From assembly GCF_000026945.1 (NCBI RefSeq), contig NC_012860.1, positions 992,001 to 1,056,000 on the forward strand: a DNA stretch of 64,000 nt, written 5' to 3'. This document shows positions 11,054 to 21,466 of the stretch, in pieces. The stretch comes from Candida dubliniensis CD36. Its lineage: Eukaryota > Ascomycota > Pichiomycetes > Serinales > Debaryomycetaceae. The notes beneath the pieces are model-generated. The model was not told the origin of the DNA and did not search any database. It saw nothing but the letters and a program-made list of their open reading frames with translations. Positions within the stretch are counted from its first letter, which is position 1. Each line of letters begins with the position of its first letter. The position numbers and the translations under genes were made by a program.

Positions 11054-12442
11054 GTATATGTGTATTATTAGTAGAAAAAAAAAAAACAAAAACTAGTGTC
11101 TACAATGACGTAATATAAAAGTTTTGTATTTTTTCGAAGAAAGATATGGGGTGTTTAACGGTTGCTAAAGGTAGTTTAACCTGAAAACCTGATGTATTTT
11201 TCTAAAAGAAACTGTCTTATTTTTACGGATTGAAATTTGTGTTTAGTTGATTGATGGTGTTACTATGACGTAATATGGAATAATGCAATTGGTCATGGAA
11301 TTATTCTATATCGTCTTGAAAAAAGTGTACTTTTTTTTTTTGTGTTGATACTCTTAGTTGTGAGAATAAACTGTACCAAGTTAATGTTGTAATGGGGACC
11401 CAACGTAATTGAATTACGTAATGGTGAGTAGAATATTTCCTAAATCAATTGTGATATGTCTTTGTAGTTTGAATAAAGAAGAAGAAGCTTTAATGGACCT
11501 TGGTGTAGGAGTTGGTCTCGGAGATATTTCAGAGGCGGCTAGTGTCATCTAATTGGATAACGGAACAACTGTGCGGCTCTGAAAATCTGAAATTCCTTCT
11601 TATAATTTTCACATTATAAATCTTGAAATAGCAAAAACCCGTCCTAGTATGGAAACACCTCCACTAGAAGTAGAAGAAGAACTTGAAATTTAATCCGAGC
11701 GTGTCCCTTGGTACAAATTATTATATCGACCTAATTAGGCAAATGGACAATCCACACTTTTATTTTTCTCCCACACACACACACTTTCCATCACCAGCAA
11801 AAAAAGAATTGGGTTTGTGTAATATAAATCACTGGAGTTTTTCTAAGTTTCTTCTCCAATTTAACAATGATAGTGTTCAAGCTTCCACTCACTCACTTCA
11901 CTTCACTTCACTTCACCCGCATCCAATACACATCCCCTAAACTTGCTATTTACTTAATTTAATTAAACATATATATGAAATTTATTCCCATTAATACCTA
12001 TACAGATAATCTAATAATAACTCACTCAATATAAAGTAGAACATGTAAAATTAATCTCAAAAGTTTTCGGAAAGACTTTGCTTTTCTTGTTTTTTTTTTT
12101 AGTAAGAAATTTGTTTAACTCTTTTAGATAGAAAAAAAGAATAGCAATGATGGAAATTGAAGATAATGGGGGAGAAAATATATTGATCAGTCACAAAGCA
12201 AAAAACAACAAAAAAACAGCAACAGATTTACAACCTTTGTAATCCTCTCTCTTTCCCTTTTCAATTTTGTTAAACTTATGAAGACTATTTAAATTAACTT
12301 GAAATTCCCTCGACAACAAAAATTTCTTTTATAATTTCTTATAATTCCTCCCTTTTTTTTTTTTCTTTCCCTTTTTTTCTTTTCTCTTTTCCTTTCTTCC
12401 CCTTCTTCAATTCTTCAATTGAATATCATCTAACTTATTATC
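11054..12442 (+). promoter_or_regulatory. HAT1-PIL1 spacer; long PIL1 promoter
   Basis: 1.4 kb without a supported gene. It holds a short tandem CACTT/TTCAC repeat (about 11889-11915), a CA-rich stretch near 11772-11785, and a long pyrimidine tract (about 12345-12410) just before the PIL1 start. Such CT-rich leaders are common in front of highly expressed yeast genes. An 85-residue open frame at 11683-11940 looks like translated spacer and is not called. Confidence 0.4.
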
Positions 12443-13369
12443 ATGCATAGAACTTATTCATTAAGATCTTCAAAAGCACCAACTGCTTCACAATTACAAT
12501 CTCCGCCACCACCACCATCAAGTACCAAAAATAAATTTTTTGGTTCTGGTGGGTTATCTTCAACCATCAGAAAGGCCGCTGCTGGTGCCACTGGTCCAGA
12601 ATTGTCTCGTAAATTATCTCAATTCATCAAGATGGAAAAGAACTTTATGAGAGCTGTTGAAGTTACTTCACGTGAAAGAAAAGATGTTGCTAAGCAATTG
12701 AGTGCTTGGGGTGAAGATAATGAGGACGATATTAGTGATGTCACTGATAAATTGGGTGTTTTGATTTACGAAATTGGTGAATTGGAAGACCAATACATTG
12801 ACAAATATGATCAATACAGAATTACTTTGAAATCTATTAGAGATATCGAAGGTTCTGTTCAACCAAGTAGAGACAGAAAACAAAAAATCACTGATGAAAT
12901 TGCTCATTTGAAATATAAAGACCCACAATCACCAAAAATACCAGTTTTGGAACAAGAATTGGTTAGAGCTGAAGCTGAATCTTTAGTTGCTGAAGCTCAA
13001 TTGAGTAATATCACTAGAGAACAATTGAAAGCTGCTTTCAACTATCAATTTGACGCTACCAGAGAATTGGCTGAAAAATACGCCTTAATTGCTGGTTACG
13101 GTAAAGCCTTGTTGGAATTGTTGGATGATTCTGCTGTTACTCCTGGTGAAACTAGACCAGCTTATGATGGTTATGAAGCTTCTAAACAGATCATTATCGA
13201 TGCTGAAAATGCCTTGGCTTCATGGACTTTGGATTCCGCTGCTGTTAAACCAACTTTATCTTTACACCATGAATATGATGAAGATGAACTTGAACACGAA
13301 CACGGTGAAATTGATGATGCTGCTCAAGAAGAATTCAACAAACACGATGAAAATGTCGAACATCAATAA
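12443..13369 (+). CDS. PIL1: Eisosome core BAR-domain protein (Pil1/Lsp1 family)
   Basis: Structural subunit of eisosomes, the furrow-like plasma-membrane domains that hold nutrient transporters and sense membrane stress. It is 308 residues, typical of the family. The hallmark N-terminus MHRTYSLRSS is followed by a proline run (SPPPPPSS) and a coiled BAR domain at about residues 45-270, with highly conserved blocks SIRDIEGSVQPSRDRK, KYKDPQSPKIPVLEQELVRAEAESLV and LIAGYGKALLELLDDS. The tail is acidic and His-rich (EHEHGEIDDAAQEE). C. albicans has two paralogues, PIL1 and LSP1. I chose PIL1 because I remember it next to HAT1 and DUR1,2; sequence alone does not separate them with certainty. Confidence 0.9.
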   Translation: MHRTYSLRSSKAPTASQLQSPPPPPSSTKNKFFGSGGLSSTIRKAAAGATGPELSRKLSQFIKMEKNFMRAVEVTSRERKDVAKQLSAWGEDNEDDISDVTDKLGVLIYEIGELEDQYIDKYDQYRITLKSIRDIEGSVQPSRDRKQKITDEIAHLKYKDPQSPKIPVLEQELVRAEAESLVAEAQLSNITREQLKAAFNYQFDATRELAEKYALIAGYGKALLELLDDSAVTPGETRPAYDGYEASKQIIIDAENALASWTLDSAAVKPTLSLHHEYDEDELEHEHGEIDDAAQEEFNKHDENVEHQ

Positions 13370-13903
13370 TTTGAATCATTTAATACTACTATTGAAGAAA
13401 ATTATTTTGATCAATTAATTTGCTAGTACTGTTATTTTGTTTGTTATAATTAATTAATGCAATTCTGTTTTTAACTTTGATTTTTTTTTTAAAAAAAAGA
13501 ATTCTGTTTGATTGTCGTTAGTATGATTTTGTTTTAATTCCAATTGTGGATTCATTCATCCATCCATTCATCCTCGTCTTCATCGTTTTCGTTCAATTTC
13601 TAGTTCTTTTCTTTTCTTTTAATGTGTATTAATAAGTCCAAAAAAAAAAAGAAAGTAAGAAAGGACGTTTTTGTTTTTATATTTATATATATTATATATT
13701 TAATATTAATTTGTTTCACAGTATTAACACACACACAAATTTAGTATTATTCTATTGTGTTTATTGTTAATTCTTCTCAAAGGCGGGTTACATTTCTAAC
13801 AATGGACTGGCACCAACAACCGAGATTTGATATATTTTGTGTTTTCTTGTTCAATAAATAGCAAACATCTAGCAAAAAAAAAAGTTGCAAAATAGACTTG
13901 ATA
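13370..13903. other. Convergent spacer PIL1 / REC8
   Basis: 534 bp between two genes that converge. It contains many A- and T-runs and TATATA-like blocks (around 13678-13700) that suit 3' end formation for both genes. No gene seen. Confidence 0.4.
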
Positions 13904-15850
13904 CTATAAGCTTAATTCCAAAGACATAATTATATTAATGTCATTACTCTTTTGTAATTCATCTGTTTCTCGTACTACTTCAATTTTGATCAAACTTTTG
14001 GTTGCTAGAGTCAAAACACAGGCAAATGCATTAGCAGCAACTCTTCTTGGAACTGGCGATTCCCCAACTTCAATGGCATGCTTTGAATCAGGTACAAGAA
14101 TTTGAAATTTAGTTTGACGATAATCACTAGAAGTTTGCGAGGAAAGGAGTTCATTATTTTCATTATTTGTTTTTAAAATGTGATATTTCCCAACAATAGT
14201 TTTCCCAAATTCATTTGATCTCGCTTTCATATATCGATAGAATTTATTTAATTTATTATCTGTACCTATTAAATTATCGTCACTAATGCTAAAATCATTA
14301 GTGCTTTGTTGCGATACTTTTGTGGAATTTACTCCCTCCTTTGAATCTTCTTCCTCGCTATGGTTGATATCATTATAATCAAATTCTAAATTGAAAATAT
14401 GCTCTGATTCTCTGGGTAATTCAAAATGATCTTCATCTTCAAAATTTAAATTAGGGTCTGCTATTTCCTCATCCATAGCATAATTTTTTACTGCCATATT
14501 TTGTCTTCCTTCTTCAGTATTTTCATTACCTGTTTCTTCTGTTTTTTGTAAAATACTAGCTGTTCTAGTGAAAAATGATTGTTCAACACTGTTATTATTG
14601 TGGCTATTATTGTTGTTTACACTTGGTAAGGTTACCTTATTAACAAATTTCATAAAAGGTGGAACAGCATTAACAACATCATATAGTTCATTTACAACGT
14701 TATCCACAGATTCAGTTGGTTCATCAACTGTGTTCATTCTTGATTCATAGTTCATTACAAATGAAATCATTGAATCACTATCAATTCGGGTATGTTTATC
14801 GAGGAGTAACTTCCGAAATGGTAATTTATTTATACCAAGATTTTGTTGAATAGCGTGTTCATTATTTACTGGTACTAATGTATCAGTAGTGGTATAAAAA
14901 TTCAAGTCATTGGAAATACTATTAGTTTGATTATTTGGTATAATTGCAATTGGATTGGCACTATGTGCAACATTGTCCTCAAATGATATGTTCATAACAT
15001 CTGCTTCGTCATTATGAACCAACTCTCTTGTTGGAAATCTAGTACCTAACAATAAATTCTCACCTTCATTGTCAACAATATCACCATTATTATTAAACTC
15101 AAAGTCAGGAATCAACTCCAAATCAGGTGAAAGACCATTATTGTTACCATTACTCAAACTTGAAGATTCGTGAACTTGAAATGGGTCTTCAGGTTGAGGT
15201 TGTAACGTAAATGTCATAGAATGGAAATTTAATTGCTCAACAATACCACCATTACCATTTACAAGGGGGAAAACAGCATTATCTTTTTGTAAAATATCCA
15301 ATTTTCTTCTCTTTGTAATCTCGTCAGTTTCTTCCATAAATGGAACCACTAACCCTAAATGAATACTAAATGATGGATCATCAATCAAGTACCGAATTGG
15401 GCGTTTTCTATTCATTGAAACTCCTAAGCATGTTTGGTTTACCGAATCTGGAGATAAACCAATAATATCACTAAGATTGTTGTAATTGTAACATTTGAGA
15501 CGTGATTCGATATATATCAAATCATTCATTAAATAATTAATTTTTGTTTGATATAGAATGGAAATTCCATGCATGATATTAGAAATATATCGAATACTAT
15601 TACCAGTAGTAAGTGTTTCCCCGATAGCGGTATCTATATCTTGTGTATGAGTTGTGGGCGATCTGGTAGACGTGATTAATTCATGACATAATTCTGGAAT
15701 CAGAAGGTAATTGATCGTTGATTTCTTAACTAACTTGGATCGAATACTTGGTTTCGAACCTAATGTTGCCAAAAGCCAAGCGGTATGTAATCCTGTTGAT
15801 AAGGAATTATTAGATTGATTGATTAGTTCCATTTCTGAGAATGATTTCAA
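13904..15850 (-). CDS. REC8: Meiotic cohesin kleisin, Rec8-like
   Basis: Kleisin subunit expected to close the cohesin ring between sister chromatids in meiosis. The 648-residue chain has the family layout. A conserved N-terminal Rad21/Rec8 domain spans residues 19 to about 120 (HTAWLLATLG ... ELITSTRS ... RYISNIMHGISILYQTKINYLMNDL). A long acidic, Asn/Ser-rich middle carries DE-rich stretches where separase sites normally lie. A short C-terminal winged-helix follows (RRVAANAFACVLTLATKSLIKIEV). The N-terminal resemblance is better to Rec8 than to mitotic Scc1. C. albicans has no full conventional meiosis but keeps such genes for its parasexual cycle. The start could also be Met7 (MELINQSNN), which sits right before the conserved domain. 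Confidence 0.8.
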   Translation of the reverse strand: MKSFSEMELINQSNNSLSTGLHTAWLLATLGSKPSIRSKLVKKSTINYLLIPELCHELITSTRSPTTHTQDIDTAIGETLTTGNSIRYISNIMHGISILYQTKINYLMNDLIYIESRLKCYNYNNLSDIIGLSPDSVNQTCLGVSMNRKRPIRYLIDDPSFSIHLGLVVPFMEETDEITKRRKLDILQKDNAVFPLVNGNGGIVEQLNFHSMTFTLQPQPEDPFQVHESSSLSNGNNNGLSPDLELIPDFEFNNNGDIVDNEGENLLLGTRFPTRELVHNDEADVMNISFEDNVAHSANPIAIIPNNQTNSISNDLNFYTTTDTLVPVNNEHAIQQNLGINKLPFRKLLLDKHTRIDSDSMISFVMNYESRMNTVDEPTESVDNVVNELYDVVNAVPPFMKFVNKVTLPSVNNNNSHNNNSVEQSFFTRTASILQKTEETGNENTEEGRQNMAVKNYAMDEEIADPNLNFEDEDHFELPRESEHIFNLEFDYNDINHSEEEDSKEGVNSTKVSQQSTNDFSISDDNLIGTDNKLNKFYRYMKARSNEFGKTIVGKYHILKTNNENNELLSSQTSSDYRQTKFQILVPDSKHAIEVGESPVPRRVAANAFACVLTLATKSLIKIEVVRETDELQKSNDINIIMSLELSL

Positions 15851-16184
15851 GCAAAAAAGGGAATATGAAGAAGTAAGAAAAAAGGGCTGAAACTAGAAAC
15901 CATAATTTATGAAGTTTGGAGAAACTTGTAGGTTTGTCTGTGTGTTTTCATTTTGCCATGTTTTCAAACTCTTGACGAATGGTTGTATGAAAAGAGTTTG
16001 CATTGGTTGCCAAGTGGTTGCCAAAAAAAAAAAAAAAATAATTATAAGAAAAACAACAGCCAAACTTTGTATGTGACCACCAATCGTTATTTCAATTACT
16101 CTAATAGAGTCTTTATTTTTATATTAAAACTATTAACGAAAATTCACTATATTGAAACCAAACCTAATTTAGAACTATAATCTT
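15851..16184 (-). promoter_or_regulatory. Upstream region of the Rec8-like gene
   Basis: 334 bp between two minus-strand genes. An A-run (about 16023-16038) and AT-rich sequence are visible. No specific site is recognised. Confidence 0.3.
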
Positions 16185-18899
16185 CTATGTCATTTTATAA
16201 TCTATATTATTTAATTTTTCATAAATCATCACAAACCATTTAATTGTAAATTCAAAATCTTCATTTTGTATGCTTTGATATAAATAAGTAAAAGTACCAT
16301 GTGAAAATTTTTTATCAAAATATTCTTGACTTGATTTATGGGCATTAAATGATTGTTCTCCATAAATAATAGAATCATAATAATAATTAGGTACATCTAT
16401 TGTAACCCCATTTTCACCTGTTCTCAAATATAGGTAATCACGATCATTTAATTGTAAATCATTTTCCAAATATGCCAATTTATAATTAGAAACTTTATAT
16501 TCGGCATAATGTTGTAATTTCTTATAATACATATACCAAGGATAATCTTGCATTAATCCATCCTCAACATTTTCATTCCATTTATCAAATATTGTTGTCT
16601 GATTAACAATATGGTCCATCAATTTATCAAATTGATGGGTTATTTGATGGAATTTCACAGGGTTATTGGTGTCTAAATCTTGGAAAATTGTCGATTTGAA
16701 AATAAGATAATTTGGAACTACCAAATCACCCCATTGGGATAAAAATTGCGTTGTTTCGACTTTCAATTGTTTATAATACGTTGATATGGTTTTAAAGTAG
16801 GCATGGGTTTTATAATCATATACTTCATGTTCTGTTAAGGAAATTCCTAATAATCCAATAAATCTAATTAACAGTCCATGAAGTAATAAATCATCATCAA
16901 CTTTTTCCTTAATCAACCAATCATAAGAATAATAATTCGAGTTGGGAATATAAATAGCTTTATCCTGTTCAATATCATTTTCAAATCTAACATTTATTAT
17001 TGGTGTAGCTAAATGTTTTTGAAATATTAAAGATTCAGATGAATCAATAGGTAATCCCAAATTGTTGTTTATACTTGTCTTATCTTGTTTCCACCAATAA
17101 CGATATAAAGTAGTGAAATCGTCGCGAGCAAAGTTATCGATGAGAATATCATTTTCTCTGTTATGGTTGTTATCTGTTATATAGATATCATTATCGTCAA
17201 TACCGTGTTCATTCATTCTGTTATTAAACAAAACTGATTCCTTAGGGATTGGAATTGATTTTGCAGTGCGGCGCAAAACACTATTGAAAACTGCATTAGC
17301 ATCTACGGCAAATTTACTGCCAGTAACAGAATCACCATCAATACTTATATAAGCAACGATAGTTCTTTTTGGATTGAAAATAGTAGTATCATTGGTCAAA
17401 CTTTCGACTCCCAATAAATTCAAATATGACGCATCCCATGAAACAAATTTTATATTACGCAATGGTTTCCATCCAACGTGAACCAACTTCTGATAATATC
17501 GCATAATTTCCAATAGAACAGCATGTCCAGAAAGTGGATTGGATGAAGCATATGAATCACGTCTGGCACCAATCACTATATCAGCATCGTTGATTATTCC
17601 CTTTATTGTTCCAACGATATTAGTGAATTCTTTGGGTTCCTCAGAGTTTACAAATGTTGTATCCACTTCAAGTGTAAATTTACCACTACTGGTAGGTGCA
17701 AAGTCCCAATGTGAAAATGGACCATCCCTAGAAACAGATAAAGTATCCAAAATAGGCTGGATTTCGTTTTGGCTAACTGGAATTGCTGGGATCTTGGTGT
17801 TGTTAAATAAGGTACCTCTTGTTATAGCATTCTTCAATGATTTGACTTTATGATTCCCAACTAAATCAAAATCACTCTCGATATCATAATAACTAAGTGC
17901 AGCTATTGCACCATGATACTCTGCAATAGCTATTTTCTCACCTATAGTGATATTGCTATCGTGATAGTTTGATTTTATAACGACAATCTTATTCTTAACA
18001 TCAATATTACTGTCTGACAATAAAGTGTAATCACTTGGATATCCATTATTGACAAAAACATATTCTCCAATAGCATTCCCAGTATTCCCCAAGGCAAAGT
18101 AAGCTGGGGTATTATAATCAAGTTCAAGCAAACTTGGTTCATAAATGACTTTACCATGTTCATCAAATAACCTGACACTGGAACTCTCAGGTGTACCAAT
18201 ATTAACTTTACGTTTAACCACTTGGGTTTGGAATGCCTTCAAATCTTTAAACCCAGAAATGACAAATTCAGTTAAATTGGAATTATCTTGTGACATTAAA
18301 TTATATGACGACTGACGATTCAATTGAGTAAAATTCTTCAACAAGCCATCAATATATTCTTCAGTTGTCAATGTGTTTTGTGATTTACCTATTCCTGTCA
18401 TTTGTAAATAATGTCTTTTAACGTCAGTTTTGGTTAATCGGATACCATGCCAATTTCTATAATCTCTAGCTAATGAGGTACGAGGTAAAAACGTTAATTG
18501 GAAAATAATTAATGCTAATATACCTAAACAGCAAACCCAAATGAAACTTGGCCTTCTGGCTAATCGCAACACCCTGCTCATGTTGTCATCATCGTCATCG
18601 TCATCATTGTTCTCATCATTATTTTCATTGACGTTACCAGTATTACTGTTGTCATGTATTATATTTGGAGACTTGTTATTTGTTGCTAACAATGGATCGG
18701 TTTCTTGTGTGGTCGGGGGAGTTGCCAAATAATCCTGTAGTCCATTTTGCTCTTCCAATTCTGCCAGTGAAGGTGAAATTACATTAGTGTCATTCACACT
18801 AATATCTGTTTGAGTATTGTTGTTGTTGTTGCTCTCTAATAGTTGGGTGTGTTCGTTCACATCATTCTCCGCGTTTTCCGAGTTTGCTACATCAGTCAT
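16185..18899 (-). CDS. Transferrin-receptor-like M28-family membrane protein, probably non-catalytic (Tre1/Tre2/Vps70 group)
   Basis: A 904-residue single-pass type II membrane protein. The long acidic, Asn/Asp-rich cytoplasmic tail (residues 1-117, with a Asp-run near 99-105) is followed by one membrane helix (about 118-138) and a lumenal part. The lumenal part has a PA-type insert, an M28 fold and a helical dimerisation domain, the glutamate-carboxypeptidase II/transferrin-receptor arrangement. The zinc-site signatures are altered. The family motif GGHRDS reads GARRDS, the usual DPQSG reads NPLSG, and the AEE metal/catalytic motif reads WDASYLNLLG. Peptidase activity is therefore unlikely. 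In S. cerevisiae Tre1/Tre2 act with Bsd2 and Rsp5 to sort metal transporters to the vacuole. That role is a plausible inference, but I cannot separate Tre1/2 from Vps70. Confidence 0.72.
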   Translation of the reverse strand: MTDVANSENAENDVNEHTQLLESNNNNNTQTDISVNDTNVISPSLAELEEQNGLQDYLATPPTTQETDPLLATNNKSPNIIHDNSNTGNVNENNDENNDDDDDDDNMSRVLRLARRPSFIWVCCLGILALIIFQLTFLPRTSLARDYRNWHGIRLTKTDVKRHYLQMTGIGKSQNTLTTEEYIDGLLKNFTQLNRQSSYNLMSQDNSNLTEFVISGFKDLKAFQTQVVKRKVNIGTPESSSVRLFDEHGKVIYEPSLLELDYNTPAYFALGNTGNAIGEYVFVNNGYPSDYTLLSDSNIDVKNKIVVIKSNYHDSNITIGEKIAIAEYHGAIAALSYYDIESDFDLVGNHKVKSLKNAITRGTLFNNTKIPAIPVSQNEIQPILDTLSVSRDGPFSHWDFAPTSSGKFTLEVDTTFVNSEEPKEFTNIVGTIKGIINDADIVIGARRDSYASSNPLSGHAVLLEIMRYYQKLVHVGWKPLRNIKFVSWDASYLNLLGVESLTNDTTIFNPKRTIVAYISIDGDSVTGSKFAVDANAVFNSVLRRTAKSIPIPKESVLFNNRMNEHGIDDNDIYITDNNHNRENDILIDNFARDDFTTLYRYWWKQDKTSINNNLGLPIDSSESLIFQKHLATPIINVRFENDIEQDKAIYIPNSNYYSYDWLIKEKVDDDLLLHGLLIRFIGLLGISLTEHEVYDYKTHAYFKTISTYYKQLKVETTQFLSQWGDLVVPNYLIFKSTIFQDLDTNNPVKFHQITHQFDKLMDHIVNQTTIFDKWNENVEDGLMQDYPWYMYYKKLQHYAEYKVSNYKLAYLENDLQLNDRDYLYLRTGENGVTIDVPNYYYDSIIYGEQSFNAHKSSQEYFDKKFSHGTFTYLYQSIQNEDFEFTIKWFVMIYEKLNNIDYKMT

Positions 18900-19563
18900 G
18901 ATGAGCTTGTGAGTTGTTTTATTTTAAAAAAGGAAGTAATGAGGGTTGAAGGATTAAACAGAATTAATACAATTTAATTTAAAAATAAATCTAATCTTTA
19001 CTGATCCATTTAACAAGGAAACAAATGATCTCTAAATGTTGCAATTCGTTTGCTTTCCAATAATGAATTTGGGGGGAGGGATCAAAAGAAGGGAGGAAGA
19101 CTAAAGCGAGAATAATATTATATCACGTTGTTCCACAAAATATACAGAATCTTATTATAAACGAGAGACTACAAACAAGAAGACTGAGAAATTGATTCAA
19201 ATTTATAATATTCGTCAAATAAGTATAGTTTTATATTTCTACTTCTATATATCCACGTTTCAATGCGTATTTGTATCTTACAAAACAACAGTTGCAAATT
19301 GAAGACACTAAAAGAAACTAAAGGCATTTTTAAGGTTTAGTACCATCATCATTGTTCACCACCACCACGTTTTGATTTCTTATTGTACCTACCGTCTTGC
19401 TTTATTTCTCCAATTTACTACCACAAGTCAAATGCATCGTTATGCATAATATGTAGCATGCTGATGCTTAACAGAGTAGTCGTAGTTGGAATGTGATTCT
19501 AACCAAAAAAAAAACAAGGACTATGTTGTTGTTCACTGTTAAAAAACGTGTAGTGTATAAAGT
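18900..19563 (-). promoter_or_regulatory. Upstream region of the Tre-like gene
   Basis: 664 bp between minus-strand genes. It must carry the Tre-like promoter and the RSA3 3' end. It is AT-rich, with a short CAC/ACC repeat near 19357-19371. No gene seen. Confidence 0.3.
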
Positions 19564-20154
19564 CTATTCAGTATTTGTATTTCCACTCTCTTGAATTAAT
19601 CCATTCAAAACATCAATGTCAAACATATTAACCCCCAGTTGTAAAGTTTTAGCTAGTATTACCAATGATTTCTCGGAGAAATCTGGTTTCTTTCTTAATT
19701 CATCTAAATCATCACCGAATTCATTAGTCATAATTTTTAAAAATTCATTATTCAATTGGTTTTTCCTTTGATCCAAGTTTTTATTAATTTCATTTATATT
19801 TGGTATGGTCTTCAATTGATTATCATTTGTAATATTTGAAATCGATGTTTTTGTGAATGGTATGGTGTTTAATTGTTGCTTTTCAGTTATTGATAAATCT
19901 TGCGGTATCAATTTATTACTACTATTATCAGTTGTCAAGGTATTGGTTTCGGTTTCAGAATCAATATCTATATCATCAATGTTTATATCTTGTTCCGGTA
20001 TTTCTTTTTCTGGGTCATCTAAGTCTTCGTGACTTGATTCTGATGATTCTGATGAGGAAGATTCACTTGAAGAGGAAAAATCTTCTGTTCTTCTCTTTTT
20101 TCTTCTTCTGTTTGACCTTTTTTTATTGTTGTTATGAGCGTCTGATGCTGCCAT
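19564..20154 (-). CDS. RSA3: Ribosome assembly protein 3 (60S biogenesis)
   Basis: Nucleolar factor of early pre-60S particles, working with the helicase Dbp6 group in S. cerevisiae. The 196-residue protein starts with a basic block (KKRSNRRRKKRRTEDF), then a Ser/Glu-rich acidic stretch. It ends with the Rsa3 domain near residues 135-185 (LNNEFLKIMTNEFGDDLDELRKKPDF and SLVILAKTLQLG). The order and length match fungal Rsa3. GATGAG elements, the PAC-box core of ribosome-biogenesis promoters, lie just upstream at 20157-20162 and 20210-20215. A T-run reading as an A-run on the coding strand is at about 20243-20252. These fit growth-linked expression but were not tested. Confidence 0.85.
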   Translation of the reverse strand: MAASDAHNNNKKRSNRRRKKRRTEDFSSSSESSSSESSESSHEDLDDPEKEIPEQDINIDDIDIDSETETNTLTTDNSSNKLIPQDLSITEKQQLNTIPFTKTSISNITNDNQLKTIPNINEINKNLDQRKNQLNNEFLKIMTNEFGDDLDELRKKPDFSEKSLVILAKTLQLGVNMFDIDVLNGLIQESGNTNTE

Positions 20155-21103
20155 TGGATGAGTAGAGTTTTATATTGCAACAACTCTTAAAACGACTTTA
20201 TTAGTGTTCGATGAGTAGAGCTGTGTGAGATGCGTTTATTAATTTTTTTTTTCAATTTCTAGTCCTGTTGGATTTGTGTACCACACGACTTAGATTATAC
20301 ACTAGGAATTTGTATTAAACCATTGCAAGTCCATATTTTAATCGTAATTGATTACTCTTAATGTATACACGTTGGACTATGCAGGTCTTTCAAGAAAACA
20401 AGGTAGAGGAAAGCTACCTTGGTAATAAATTGTAATAGTTTTTGTAAAATTGGTAGCGCCAAATAGTAGAAGAAACCATGACAATTAAATCATTTTCTAC
20501 AACGTGGTATTTATGCAAAGTAGTGTTGCAAGATTATTGGTTTCAAATTTATTACTTTCGCTACTTTATAGTTTATACTACTGTTATACAGTACCGAATC
20601 CCAGTAAAGGATTCACAATCAATGTCAATAGCGCATGGGTGTATGTATTTGAATGAACTGTTAGACAAGAAATCACACTAAATTGCATTTACTGGTAATG
20701 GAAAAAAAGTATACATTTACGTTAGAAAAAAGAAGAAGAAAAAAAGAAACTAAAAAAAGAATCATTCGTAGTTAATTAGTCCATTTTTCATTTCAATATT
20801 ATTTATTTTTTTTTTTTTTACTTTTTTCTTCCTCCTTCTTTCTTTGAATGGTTAATTTTCATATTTTGATTCTACATTCAATGTAATTTAAATAATAAAT
20901 TACAGAAACTACTACTCCATCATCACAACTCATTCTTATTTATCACTCCATGAATAGATATATCTATCACATACAAAAGCATTTGACTTCTACAGCATAA
21001 CTAAGAAATTATAATCCATCCCTGAAACTTGCCTACACCGGTCCTTCCTTTCTCAACAACTTGATATATACTAGACAAAAGAAGTTAAATTAAAGTATTA
21101 ACT
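20155..21103. promoter_or_regulatory. RSA3 upstream region and spacer
   Basis: About 950 bp. The left part holds GATGAG (PAC-like) sites of RSA3. The right part is strongly A/T-biased, with a T-run near 20808-20820, and leads to a small open frame. A 67-residue open frame at 20478-20681 has no recognisable features and is not called. Confidence 0.35.
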
Positions 21104-21325
21104 ATGTACACTACATTGGAATATATTTGTACTATTGTATCTGTTATCAATTTGATAACAGCATTGGTTATATACATTATTGATAGAAAACAGGGTGTTT
21201 CCATTAATTCTGGTAAGCATTTCCAGTCTTTTAAAACCTGCATCACCATGTCAGTATTATTTGGGGTCTTGTCAATGTGTGTGACTTTCAATAATTTACA
21301 TCACGATAATCGTATAGATCAATAA
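21104..21325 (+). CDS. Possible small two-helix membrane protein
   Basis: A 73-residue open frame of unknown identity. Its predicted product has two hydrophobic segments, about residues 5-26 (ICTIVSVINLITALVIYII) and 45-62 (CITMSVLFGVLSMCVTF), joined by a short polar loop (DRKQGVSINSGKHF). The polar tail is His/Asn-rich. A TATATA block (about 21063-21069) and an A-rich leader precede the ATG. The frame ends before the converging homocitrate synthase gene. The regular hydrophobic pattern argues for a real gene, but an AT-rich spacer can produce such a frame by chance, and a 68-residue frame lies antisense to it. I do not recognise a family. Confidence 0.35.
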   Translation: MYTTLEYICTIVSVINLITALVIYIIDRKQGVSINSGKHFQSFKTCITMSVLFGVLSMCVTFNNLHHDNRIDQ

Positions 21326-21466
21326 ATAAACATACTTAATTCAATTCAACCTGTTTCTATATATATATATGTATTTCCATATATCAAAATAGAGAATAAA
21401 AACAAAACAAAACGAATTTCTATATATATCTTTTTTGAGTGTACATGTTTTCAAATACTCTCTGGT

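Noticed and set aside
11683..11940. 85-residue frame in the PIL1 promoter
   Set aside because: Contains the CACTT microsatellite and no protein-like conservation.
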